Shown: piece by piece, positions 35,301 to 46,800 of the stretch
Numbering within the stretch: position 1 is the first letter of the stretch
Layout: the number at the start of each line of letters is the position of its first letter
DNA from: Branchiostoma floridae
Taxonomy: Eukaryota; Chordata; Leptocardii; Amphioxiformes; Branchiostomatidae
Assembly (NCBI RefSeq): GCF_000003815.2
Contig: NC_049979.1
Coordinates: 16,469,483 to 16,533,482 of the forward strand
Reading direction: 5' to 3'
DNA: 64,000 nucleotides
Program-made: the position numbers and the translations under genes
Notes under the pieces: generated by a model
Told to the model about the DNA's origin: nothing
Database searches by the model: none
What the model saw: only the letters and a program-made list of their open reading frames with translations

Positions 35301-38041
35301 GTCAAAGGCGCTCTTGTGAACATGGCTAAGAAGTACAATGCAAGTTTGGAAACCCCATTTATCCTGTTCTTTCTCAGATAACACGGAGGACCTGAACCTG
35401 TACAAGTTGGTGTTCCCTACGGAGCTGACAAAACCCACCCTGTCCGTGATCGGCTGCCTGTCTACCATAGGGGCCCATCCTCCTATCTACGAACTGCAGG
35501 CTCGCTGGGCCGTCAGGGTGTTCTTGGTAAGTGGGACGTTTCAGTGATTCCGCCCTGCGGTCACCACAGGTGTTTGAATAGCCACAACTGGCTATAGTAG
35601 ACTGTGTAACTGGGCAAACAAATGGGCAACGCATAATGAAGTAAGCAAACAATAGGTTAAGTTACCCTTACGATTTCGCTGGTGACAAACAAATGACATT
35701 CATCCATCAAAGATGATATGTACTTATCTGAAGACATGAGACATTAACTTCACATTGCCCACTTATTCTTTTCCCAGGGCCTGAGTAAGCTTCCCGACAA
35801 GGAGACCATGCTGAAGCGGGTCCGCTCCGACAAGCTGGAGCTGAAGCAGCGGTTCGGCTACGTCAAGCTTCAGGTAACACGGGTTTGTCAAATCTTGATA
35901 TATGAGCAGTATAAACTCAAGAGTCGGGTGTATTGTTATTGTGCGTTCAATCCATTGATATTGTGCGTATTTTGGCCAGAGCAAGTACAAAACGTTTTAG
36001 CTAAGCTCGACATCAACAAGGCCAAGGCCCGGACTCAATACCTGCCAGGGTCTTGAAACATGCTGCAACCGAGCTATCTAAACCCCTAGCAAAGCTCTTT
36101 CAGCTCTTGCTAGACAAACACTATATGCCGAAGCAGTGGAAAGTTGCCCACGTGATACCAGTTCATAAAAAGAACAACAAACACGACCCTAGCAACTACC
36201 GCCCAATATCACTTCTCAGCATTATAAGCAAAGTGATGGAATCAATCATAAACAAAGCCCTGTGGAAACACATCTCCGAGAACCATCTCATAAGTGACAA
36301 GCAGTTCGGATTCAGGGCTGGGCACTCCACAGCAGATGCACTGACGTACGTCATTCAACACCTGCATGACGCCAAGGACAAAAGACAGGAAAGCAGACTG
36401 ATATGCCTGGACATAAGCAGAGCGTTCGACCGCGTATGGCACAAGGGGTTGATTGCCAAGCTGAAAGCCATCGGCGTCGATGGGAAGGTGCTAAACTGGA
36501 TTGAGAACTACCTTGCAGACAGAGAACTGAAAGCCATTATCAGCGGAAAAACATCCACCGCCAGAGTCATTAACGCGGGAGTCCCCCAAGGCTCAATCCT
36601 TGGCCCCTTGCTCTTCATCATTTATATCAATGATTTGACAGAAAAGCTGGAAAACACATCGATGCTGTATGCCGATGACTCATCAATCATGAGCATTATA
36701 AAAGAAAGACGTGAAAGAGCTAGGGCAGCCCAGTCACTGAACTCAGACCTGGAAGAAATACAAAATTGGGCAAACAGCTGGAACGTCATATTCGGAGCCA
36801 CAAAGTGTAAGTGCATGACAATTAGCAACTTGAAGGACGCAGTAGGCAACCACCCAGAACTCAGCTTCACGGACACTACACTCGCAGAGGTAGATGAAGT
36901 TGATCTCTTAGGCGCAACAATCCGAAAAGACCTGACATGGAATCACCACATAAAGAAGATGGCCGCGGACGCAGGAAAACGCCTGGGTCTACTGCGAAGA
37001 GCCGCCCCCTACCTCAACCCTCAACAGAGAGCCATCATATACAAGAGTATGGTGCGATCCAGCATGGAATATGCCTCAACCGTCTGGATGGGAGCTTGCT
37101 CCACCTCACTCGACCTACTCAACGCCATCCAAAGAAGGGCCACCAAGATCATAGACCTCCCCGAAACTGACCTGTACAAATATCAGATTCAGCCCCTGGA
37201 ACAACGCAGAAACGTAGGGGCTCTCACCCTCCTGCACCGCATGTACAACCACGACGCACCTGCACCACTCAACAGTCTACTTCCTGAACCCTATACACAT
37301 CGACGTGAAACCCGCCTGTCTACATCTCAACAATGCAACGCCTTGGAGCCTGTGAAATCAGCTACCACATCGCACCGTCGTACCTTCCTCCCGGCCACAA
37401 CAAAACTCTGGAACTTACTGCCTCAGCACATAGTGACACTTAGGGACAAACAGAAGTTTAAGACAAGTATCAACAACCACTTCAGCGACCTACGTCAGCG
37501 CCCTTAAGGACAGCTGCTAATGCTGAAGATCGGAGTATGACTACATAGATAAAAAAAAAAAAAAAATCCGCGGCTAACACCCTGCAATGCGAAATAGTTA
37601 AACCAAGGAGGTTACTAGCTTGTGAAAGAGTTTAAATATCAAAGTAGTAGGGCCAATCATTGGATTAAAGAGTGTACTCCATGTTCCCTGCCTAACCTGA
37701 ATCACATGCTGTCTATATTCCAGATGATGAACGTGCCGTACCGGGATGACATTGCCGAAGAGATCGGAGTGAAACCGTCGTTTTGGAAGCTCCTTCCTCG
37801 GGACCCAAAACTAGCTTTCCTCAGCTACTTCGGCCCCGCTTTCTCTGTCCAGTACCGCCTGCTGGGGCCACACCCCTGGTCAGGTGCAGCTGACCACGCC
37901 AAGTCAGCCCTGGCCAACACCCTGTACCCCTTCAGGTCACCTGCTCTGGACAAGGAACAGTCCTTCCTTTCATTGGCCAAAATCATGAAGTTTCTCTTGC
38001 TGTTCGGGATTGCAATGGTGGCCTTTAATCGTTTTATGTGA
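32369..38041 (+). CDS. flavin-containing monooxygenase, 529 residues, complete
   Basis: NADPH- and O2-dependent oxidation of soft nucleophiles (N, S) is the family function. It is expected on the ER membrane. Ten exons close in frame: 32369-32483, 32840-33057, 33176-33289, 33528-33660, 34283-34338, 34548-34793, 35012-35156, 35378-35526, 35778-35873, 37724-38041. FAD-binding Rossmann motif GAGVSGL is at the N terminus. The FMO signature [11 protein letters not shown] and the NADPH motif GAGNSAGD (split by intron 4) follow, then FATGF. The C terminus ends in a hydrophobic tail ([13 protein letters not shown]) typical of ER-anchored FMOs. Length matches vertebrate FMOs (about 530). Orthology to a particular FMO1-5 cannot be assigned and lineage-specific duplication is likely. 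Intron 4 contains a MITE and intron 9 a LINE. Neither touches the coding frame. Confidence 0.95.
33693..34225. mobile_element. TTAA-flanked inverted-repeat element in FMO intron 4
   Basis: Left end TTAAAGGGGCATTCCACTCC (from 33693) is mirrored by GGAGTGGAATGCCCCTTTAA ending at 34225. The similarity extends inward (GGGAGTATTGTTTTCC versus GGGAGTGTTATTTTCC). The element is about 530 bp with no coding domain. TTAA at both outer edges is the target site of piggyBac-type elements, but it could also be part of the inverted repeat, so the superfamily is tentative. Confidence 0.75.
35965..37566 (+). mobile_element. 5'-truncated non-LTR retrotransposon (Jockey/CR1-like) in FMO intron 9
   Basis: An uninterrupted frame from about 36032 to 37507 encodes reverse transcriptase: [21 protein letters not shown], the catalytic [25 protein letters not shown] and YADD (codons at 36668-36679). 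It ends with the thumb and C-terminal region usual for these LINEs. Just upstream (about 35975-36030) homology continues in a different frame ([12 protein letters not shown]), which implies a single-base frameshift near 36029. No endonuclease domain is present, so it is 5'-truncated. It ends in a 16-A tail at 37551-37566. It is in the same orientation as the host gene. Clade assignment is from motif style only, and the exact 5' boundary is uncertain. Confidence 0.9.
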
Positions 38042-39587
38042 CACATATGTGTCTAAAACCAAAGATCTCGAATCCCTTCCTCCCTTCCTGATATGGTAAT
38101 TTTGATGTTGTTCTCCGCACAGTGTCAGTGCTATCTTGACGTCCCACCGGTATGAGTCTCCCAACAATCAATGTTGCAACATTATTTGGAGTCTCTGTAA
38201 CAGAGTTTTGGAGTGTTGTATGTTGTTGCTTTGCTTAAGGTTATCACTTTAATTTGCGATTTGAAAAGGTAACATTATACCATGTTGGTGCTTTATATAC
38301 CTTCCCTACTCGTTTACAATGCTCTTTTGATGTGTTTACCAATGTATTTATGTATACAGTTGTACCAAAAAAGTAATACAGTTACAAATGGAGCTGATGA
38401 TAAATTCACTAGACGACTATAAGGTGAGTTCAAATGTAGAAAATTTGATAAAATGTCATGGATATCTCAAGAATAAAGAGTGAATGCTGTCTGTAGCTAA
38501 AGTCTCAGGCGATGGTGACTGGCGCTGCCTACATAGACATGGTAGTTAAACTCCATCAAACTACAATGTACATCACAAACTACATTACAAACTGTCAGTC
38601 ACCGACAATGTCGTTTTGTAATTCAGTGGTTAGCGTATCACTCGTGACGTCAATGAGTAACTTTATTGTATTTACGGTGAATAAATTAAAGAACGGATAT
38701 TGATGTGTCTATTCAATGTTGACCACGTTTCACTTTTTAACTAGTGCGATATTATTTAATGACATTCTACGATCTTGAAACAGTGAAACTTTCTTTGTTG
38801 TGTCAAATCAAGTAATGGCACTCATCGGAGTTTGAAAGATAATAGCCTTTAGAAGTTTTGCTCGTGATGTATTTGAACCCAGTTCGATTAATCAAGATAT
38901 AGGTATACCGGCAAAAAAGGCTTAGTCTCAGCCAGACATCTTCGGCTGCTGAAAAATAGGCACAAACTTTCCGATTGGGGAGAATAATTTACCAGAGGTT
39001 TGTAAGTCCGTAACTCTATGGCCTCTTAATGACCCCATTTGGCTAATTCTGCCGTTTGAAACTCATTCTGGTGGGCTGGAGACTAATGAACGGGAGGGCT
39101 GATCTCAAAGTCTAGAGGCATCATGAGAATCAGCAGACATTTGTAAGTTTAATAACATAACTTTTGAACGATACAGCGTTAGATAAAAAAAAAAGACAGG
39201 GAGATAAAATGTAATGAATGAGGAAGGTGGTGGTAGGGGTGTAGATTTTGTATTTTTGGCATTTAGGACATATGAACTGATTGGAACGTTTAAATTAGCC
39301 ACATAACATAATATACAACGCAACAAGAAAGGCGTTTTACACATTTTAATTCAACACAGCAAACAATACACTTCAGAACATGAGAAGGGCTCAGACTTCA
39401 ACTGTTAGTGTTACATTATTTGTGTCTACTTGTTAGTCCGTTTTCACGCAAAAAAATATCAAACATGTTGTGGTGTAGAACTTATCCTGTAGTTTTGTGT
39501 TCATTTGAGCAAAGATGGATTCCAGGTAGTACGCAGGTAGAACACGGAATCTCCAGGTTTATGATGCGAGTAACTCTGATTATGTTA
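38042..39587. other. FMO 3' flank, no further gene seen
   Basis: Contains an AATAAA at 38472-38477, about 430 bases after the FMO stop codon, a plausible polyadenylation signal. The remainder is AT-rich without coding character. The FMO (+) and PKS (-) genes converge across this region. Confidence 0.5.
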
Positions 39588-39960
39588 GGCCATTTGATTT
39601 GATTATATGGATGACATCCTCTTGGAATCTAAAAACTGATGGTGTGCGAATAAAACAGTTTGCCTTCATTATGAAATCTAAGTGGTCAGGGAGTTTGAAG
39701 GTTGAACACACAAAATATACTGAACAACAGATTATTCATTTTTTTATCTTTCACATCTTCTTCGACCTTGCAATGTTCTATGACATTAGTATACGTTTTC
39801 TGATATCTATTTTTGCAATCCACGGCATATATTTGGTTTTTTGATGCTGCTTTGTATGATTTGGAGTATGGTTGATAACTTTTTATTTTATTTTTGGAAA
39901 CAGCCGAAAATTGATGCGCGCGCGGATGGCATCCATATAGTGAATCAAATCAACATGGCC
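39588..39960. mobile_element. PIF/Harbinger-like MITE, copy 1 (373 bp)
   Basis: Terminal inverted repeats: left end GGCCATTTGATTTGATTATA, continuing TGGATGACATCC; right end GGATGGCATCCATATAGTGA, continuing ATCAAATCAACATGGCC. It is flanked by TTA on both sides (39585-39587 and 39961-39963). A second copy with the same ends and the same TTA flanks lies at 61021-61863. A 3-bp TWA duplication with GGCC-type termini is characteristic of PIF/Harbinger elements. No transposase is present. Confidence 0.82.
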
Positions 39961-40810
39961 TTAGAATTCACATGTGTCTGTCCAACATAACTGCGTACAC
40001 TTTGATGAAGAGGAAAATGTGACATACGTCCGACACAATGACTGTAGTGTAGTGATGTTTAGTGATAGAGTTACACAGAATAAAGTCACATTGATCAAAC
40101 CCCCATAAATGAGGTTCACGTCAAATTCAGCACTGACACGTTTGCACAAGAATAGAAACCATTTGTAATAAAAGCTAAGCCTCAAATATCAGTTGGGGTA
40201 TCTGTATTTGTGATTATAAAATATTACAATTGTGTAAAATGATGTTCAAAGGACATGATATCTGAATTTTCAGTTTTGGAGACAGCAAACCATTTTCTCA
40301 GGTTGTAACTGATCACTGAATACACAGCTTTTGCTGTTTGCCTTTAAGACATTTCTGTGGATTTCATTTCATTTTAGTAATGCTGAAAGCAACTAGCATT
40401 CATCCTAAATGTTCCTTCATGTTGAAATATTAGGTAAAAAGGCACACAAAATACGCACGCCGGTCAGTAAGTGGTACTGCTATAGAATACCACTTCATTT
40501 TGAAAATACAAATTTCACAGCACAACAATATGCAATCCTTCTAGAACAAATGGGCTGAAAGATCAAAATAGCCTGAAACAAGTGTGCTGAAAGATGAAAA
40601 TAGGCCCGATTAAAATAGTGCACTCCATTCTGAAAAAATACAACTTTTACTAAAATACAGACTCTTAGTCAATCTACGCCATCTCAACTCCCATTTCATC
40701 TATTCAAAGTTTGGAAAACGTTTGCTAATGATCATGCTCCTTAAGTTTGTAAAAGTTTGAGGGAACAGTAGACCACATTCCATGTTTCCCCATCCCTCTG
40801 TCCCTTTCAC
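39961..40810. other. 3' flank of the PKS gene
   Basis: Non-coding AT-rich DNA immediately downstream (on the minus strand) of the PKS stop codon at 40811-40813. It should hold the PKS 3'UTR. I found no confident polyadenylation signal and no other gene. Confidence 0.45.
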
Positions 40811-43800
40811 CTACTTGCGCAAGGGAAGTGCTACCTCCCCAACTACAGCTTTCCCCACTAACGTGGTCGTTGTCATCCCGCCCAAGATGTCCAGTTGGGA
40901 CACGCTGAGGTCGAAGTTCTTGTTCATCCAGTTGACAATGTCCACGGCCATCAGGGAGTCCACGCCGTAGTTGATCATGGGCTGGTCGGGGTCGATCTGG
41001 CTGGGCGGCATGCAGAGGATCTGTCCCAGCTGCTCCAGAACCTGCTCGCGTAGGTCGTCTTCGTTCAAGTCAGCGTCAACTATTTTGTCAAGAAGAACAT
41101 GTTATCAGTACAGGAATGCACATCAATGGAAGACAATGTACCAATCTACATTGAACCATATTGATGAAAGGTACACAGCATATAAAGAACACATATAATC
41201 AACAGATCATTAAAACTCATGACGTCACAGAAACATACCGGACTTCTCCTTGTTCTTTCCAGCTGCAAGATGACGGAACTTCATGCTCGTCGTGTAGGAG
41301 AACTGCATGCATTTGGCCCAATCCTGTTTTGACGTGAAAGACAGAAGCACAATCAGCAGATGTGTGTGATAGACAACATGTGATATCAAATGCACATCGC
41401 TACTGTTACTACATGCTACCATAAAGTACAGTATAAATGGAAAATATGTATATGCAAACTGACATGGTGATGGAAAAAAATAAATGTCGTATATCAGCTG
41501 AACTTACCATGTTGGCCAGTGTGACAACAGGAGTGTCCCTGGCCCGTAGCAGGCGTGGCAACATTTGGAGGCACTCGTCAATGTGGAGAGTCAGCATGCC
41601 CTTCCCTGTGACGATTTTGGCTGCTTTAGTGTTGCCTTCCAGGATCCCCACACCTCTGACGGCTCCAAGCTGGAGAGACAGTGCCGGAAGTCCCCGCCGG
41701 TGTCGGTGTTCAGCGAGGGCATCCAGGATGCTGTTGGCCGCCACATACCCGCATTGCTCTGGATTCCCCCAGGCGGCAGTGACAGATGACAGCAGGAAGA
41801 AGATGTCCAGGTCATCGTCCTGTGTCAGCTCGTGCAGGTGGAGGGCTCCCCACGCCTTCGCTGCTAGTGACTTTTCCAGCTGACTGTCCTTCACGTCCAA
41901 CACATTGGCATCATCAATGACAGCAGCGAGATGGAAGATGCCTTTCAGCGCAGGGACCGAGGGGTCGGCTCTGAGATGGTTCAGCACGTTTGTCAGGGAT
42001 GTCTTGTTTGACACGTCCGCTTCGTACGTGTACACCTTTCCACCTTTGGACTCCATGTACTCTACAGTGTGAACATTTTCAGCTGTTTTGCACCCATTTC
42101 TGGACAGGAGGGCAATGTGCTTTGCTCCATGGTCTACCAGCCAACGGGCCAGGGATTGTCCAACCCCTCCAAACCCGCCAGTGATGAGGTAAGTACCGTT
42201 TGCCTCGAGTATGTGTGAAGATGGCACCAAGCTCTCCGGTTCAAACTTGACTGGCATCTTAAAGACAACCTTGCCGACATGTTGGCCCTTTGACATCCAC
42301 CGAAACGTCTCCTTGTAGTCGTCAATGGTTTTAACTGTCGTCAGCACAGGAGCGATGTGTCTTTTCTTCAGAAGAGAGCAGATTGTCTCCATCATCTTTC
42401 GGACGTACTTCGGTCTCTCCTTCATGAGCAGATCCAGCTGAACAGACAGGAACGTCTTGTTGTTCAACAGCGGTCCCATGTCCATGCCTACGCCTTCGAG
42501 AATGGAGCGTTTCCCGATTTCGCAGAACGTGCCTCCGGCTTTTAGAGACTTCATGGCGGCAGTCTGCAGGTCACCGTACAAGGAGCTGAGCACGACATCT
42601 ACTCCTTCGCCATCTGTCCATTTCATGACGTCATGGTAGAACTGGGTAGACCTGGAGTCAGACACGTGTGTCATTCCCATCTGCCGTAGGTAGTTGCGCT
42701 TCTCTTCAGATCCGGCCGTACAGAACACACGGGCCCCAACCATGCCTGCCACTTGTATGGCTGCTTGTCCCACCCCACCACAGGCAGAGTGTATCAGCAG
42801 TGTCTGCCCTTCTTGTAGCCGTGCTCTCTCGATCAAGGCGTAGTACGCGGTGATGTACACCATGCTGAACCCAGCTGCATCCGCCCAGCTGATGTGTGAA
42901 GGCTTGGCCATGACAAAGTGCTCGTCACAAGTCACGTGTGACGCGAAGCAGTGGTCACCAAAGGCGATGACCTCGTCTCCAACTTTGATCCTCTTCACAT
43001 CATTACCGACTTCCACGACTGTTCCTGAACATTCAAGGCCAAACTGTGTTTGCAACTTGAGCCCTTCCAGAAGACCCAGAGCCATCATTACATCTTTGAA
43101 ATTCAAACCGGCTGCATGAACTTTGACTTTGACTTCGTTGTCTGACAGAGATGTGGATGCTTGCCCGTAGAACGCCATGTCATCCAATGTTCCTGTCTTC
43201 CCGGGAGCGATATCCAGAGCCCAGCTTTCGGAGGGCGACGTGCTGATGCCGTCTGAGATGGACGTCTTCACGAGTCTTGGCGTCAGGATTTCGCCGTTAC
43301 GGATGGATAGTTCCCTCTCGGTCGGTGGGTCGGACTTCAGCAAGGTCTCAACCACGTCCGTCAAGCCGTTCAGAATGTCTGAAGGTAGATCTACTGTGTA
43401 GATTTGGAGGTCTCTGATCTCGTTGTTTACAACTCGGAAGAAGCCCGTGGCGGCAGATGCTGTCGGACAGTCACACTCAACACTGCCACTTACTGTGAAA
43501 ACCCACATGTCCCGAACTCTCTCGGACGCCTGGTACAGGGTGTTGGTTAGGGACCGGGCGTGTACCAGGGACTTGTCGTCTTCTGGCCAGACGTACACAA
43601 CTCGCAAGGGAAGGCCATGGCTGGGAATATCGATCCTGTCACCGATGGAACGTACCATTGTGTTTTCGGGTACCAGCCTCTGCACTGCGTTGATAAGGGG
43701 GCTGTCAGTAGGCCCCACGAGAAGCCACTGTTGGCTGTCATCAGTTTGCAAAATAGCAGGAGCTGCTTGTTGTAAGGGCGTGTTTTTTCTGCCGATGGTG

Positions 43801-46800
43801 ATAGAATGGAAGAACTCCTGAGGCGATGACACACTCACAACATCGTGCATTCCTCCATCTTCAAATAGGCTTCTCCACCCTTCCCTGGACAGCCAACATG
43901 TGTCCGTCCTGTAGTCATCATCATACACCCAACAAAGCTCCAATGATCCAAACACAACCTCGCACATGTAGAAAGCGTTTGTCGCTTCGAACATGACAAG
44001 CCAGCCACCGGGACAGAGAAGACTTTGCATGTACTTCAAGCCTTCCATCACGTCCACCGCTGAGTGAAGGGTGTCCATGCAGACGACGATGTCGAACGTT
44101 CCTGGGATGAAGTCCTGTGGCTCCACCGCTTTCTCGATGTCCAGCTGTTGATACTTGACAAAAGCGTAATCTTCAAGGACTTGGCTGGCATGTGCAAAGA
44201 AGGTTGTGTTCAGGTCGGTGAAGACGTACTCAATGTGCCCCGCATCTCCTTGGTCTTTGAGAGGTTTCAGTAGGTAGCGCGCCAGTCCTCCCATGCGACC
44301 TCCTACTTCAAGGATGCGAACAGTTTGTTTCTGCTCGAGTGAGGTCTTCACAGCTTGTTCTATGGCATCAGTGCAAGCGCGGTAGTACAGTCTTGTTGTC
44401 AGTGAGTCCATGAAGTAGTCAGCTAGGCAGTCGGCGGCAAAGAGAATCGGCAGGGCTGCTGAGGGGTCACGGAGAATGGTCGGCAGAATGTCCCCAAGGC
44501 GCTGCAGCATGCTGAACTCGAGCCTCATCGCCGGTACGTCTTTTCTCATTTCATCCAGGGACTTGTGGATCTCATCTAGTGACATCGTGTCAAATGCGGT
44601 CTTATCCACGTCGTCGATGATGGTTCTGAGCCTCTCTATGTACCTCTTGTTTCTTGGGCTGACCTCGGCCTCTGGAACAGTATCCAACGCGAGTTGAACG
44701 TAGGATAAAGCTAGACGTTTGAGGTTAGGCAGGGCTTTCTCTGCTGCCTCTATCATCTCCATTTCATCGCTGTACTGTTTCTGCAGATGTTCTTCTTTGA
44801 ACAGGTCGCAGAAGATACTTGTTTCCGGCAGAGGAGAGATGACAGGCTGCCATCTTGTTTCATACAAGCAGCTGTCTGTGTCGACGTCAGAGTTGATACC
44901 GGAAACATTTGTCGCTTCGAAGCCGTCGATTTGCGCAAGGATGTTCCCCTGGACTGTCGCCAGTATTATGTTGGCCTTGACTGACATGCTGGAACGGGAG
45001 ACAACTGTAGCATGTGCTACCACGTGTTCCCCGAGTGGTAGGGAGGGTACGAGCATGCTGAATGTGGTGATCTGAGTGGGGAGATATAGAGTTGAGCAGG
45101 GTCCTATGGCAGCGAGGGCAACCTGAAAGCATCCATCCAGTGTTGTGGTTTGGACTCTTTGCTGCGCATCTGTTGCTGGCTTCAGGAAGCCAATGGCTTT
45201 CCAGTCACCCACGAAGGCCTCGTTCACGACCTGAAACTCGGGGCCGTACATCAGTCCCAAGTCACTGAATCTTTCGTAAAAATTCTGACCCGTGACCTTT
45301 TCCATGGCCTCTGTAGGCGTCGTTTCCATAATACTCTCAGAGCTGACATTGCTGGGTTGAGTGAGCAGACACCCCGCGTGTACTCTGTCTGTGGCTACCT
45401 CTAGCTTCCTTCCCTCCTTTGTGTACGTCAGGTGGATAGTGGCGTTAGATTTGTTGAGGTCGCTAACGTCTGGCCAAACAAGGACATTTTTAAACTGAAT
45501 GTCCTGCAGTGTTGGGTTGTCAGAGCTATCTACAGCCATCTGCACCATGTATTCAATATATCCCGCCCCTGGAAACACCACGCTGTCGTTCACTACGTGA
45601 TCTGCAAGGAAGGGGAACTTTTCAAGGGTGATGTGCCCGTTTTGTCCCTTGAAGGTGCGATCCTCGAGACCCAGCCTCCTTTTCCGTGAGGATTCGGCCT
45701 CTTGCCAATGTCGTTGGTGCTGCCAGGCGTATGTTGGGGCAGGCGTCCACTCAGCTGCGTCCTGAGTTACATTTGTCCAGTTGATGTCCATCCCATTCAC
45801 GTACAATGTGGCCAAGGCACGCAGCATGCATTTGTGGTCATTTTGCTGACGTTGTCCACATGGCACGGTGACTTTCATTGGGCAGTTTTCATGCTTGAGT
45901 GTTTGGCTGACGGACGACAACAGCGTAGCGGAGGCACCAAGTTCGATGAAAACATCAGGATTGTGATCTTGGATTATGGACCGAATGGCGGAGGTAAACT
46001 TGACCTCTCCCCTGATGTTTTTCCACCAATACTGACCGTCAAACCTCCCGGTGTAATGCTGCCCTGTCACAGTGGAGTACAAAGGTGCGGGAGCTTCTCC
46101 ATGTCTGTCAGGCTGTACGGAAGACATCGCCTCGAGGAAGGACTCTCTGATGGGGTCCATGTGGTCGGTGTGGAAGGCACAGGAGACACGCAGCATTTTG
46201 ACCTTTGTTGGGTTTTGATCTTGAAGTGCAGCAATGGCTTCTGTCGTTCCTGCTACTGTGACAGATGTGGGAGAATTGTCGCACGCCAATTTCACTCCCT
46301 GACTCTTAGCAACAAGCTCCTCAGCCTCTATCCTTGATGCACGCATGGCTGCCATGCTCCCACATCCCTGCAGTTTGGCTTGTTCTGTGCTTCTGATGTA
46401 GATAGCCCGGATAGCTTCGTCCAAAGTCAGACCACCGCACGCATAGGCTGCTGCAACTTCTCCTAGACTGTGACCGACGATCACGTCAGGGGAAATGCAC
46501 CAATGCTTCAGCAAAGCAAACAACCCCACCTGGGTGAAGAGTATTGCGGGTTGGGAGACTTTCATTTCTGCAAGTGTGAACTCGGCGGGAGCCGCGGAAC
46601 CGTCACTTGTGGTGAACAACCCGGCCTTCTGCATAAGGGACCATCCACTGACTTGTGTGAAGATCTGGTCACATGCATCGACTGTTTCCCTGAATACAGG
46701 CTCTAGCTGATACAACTTCCTTCCCATGTCATCCCATTGCTGCCCTTGACCAGGAAAGACAAAGCAGACTTTAGGGCGGGCATTCTGTGATGTGCCAGTG

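Noticed and set aside
36937-37170. Second reading frame inside the LINE
   Set aside because: It overlaps the intact reverse-transcriptase frame and has no recognisable domain.
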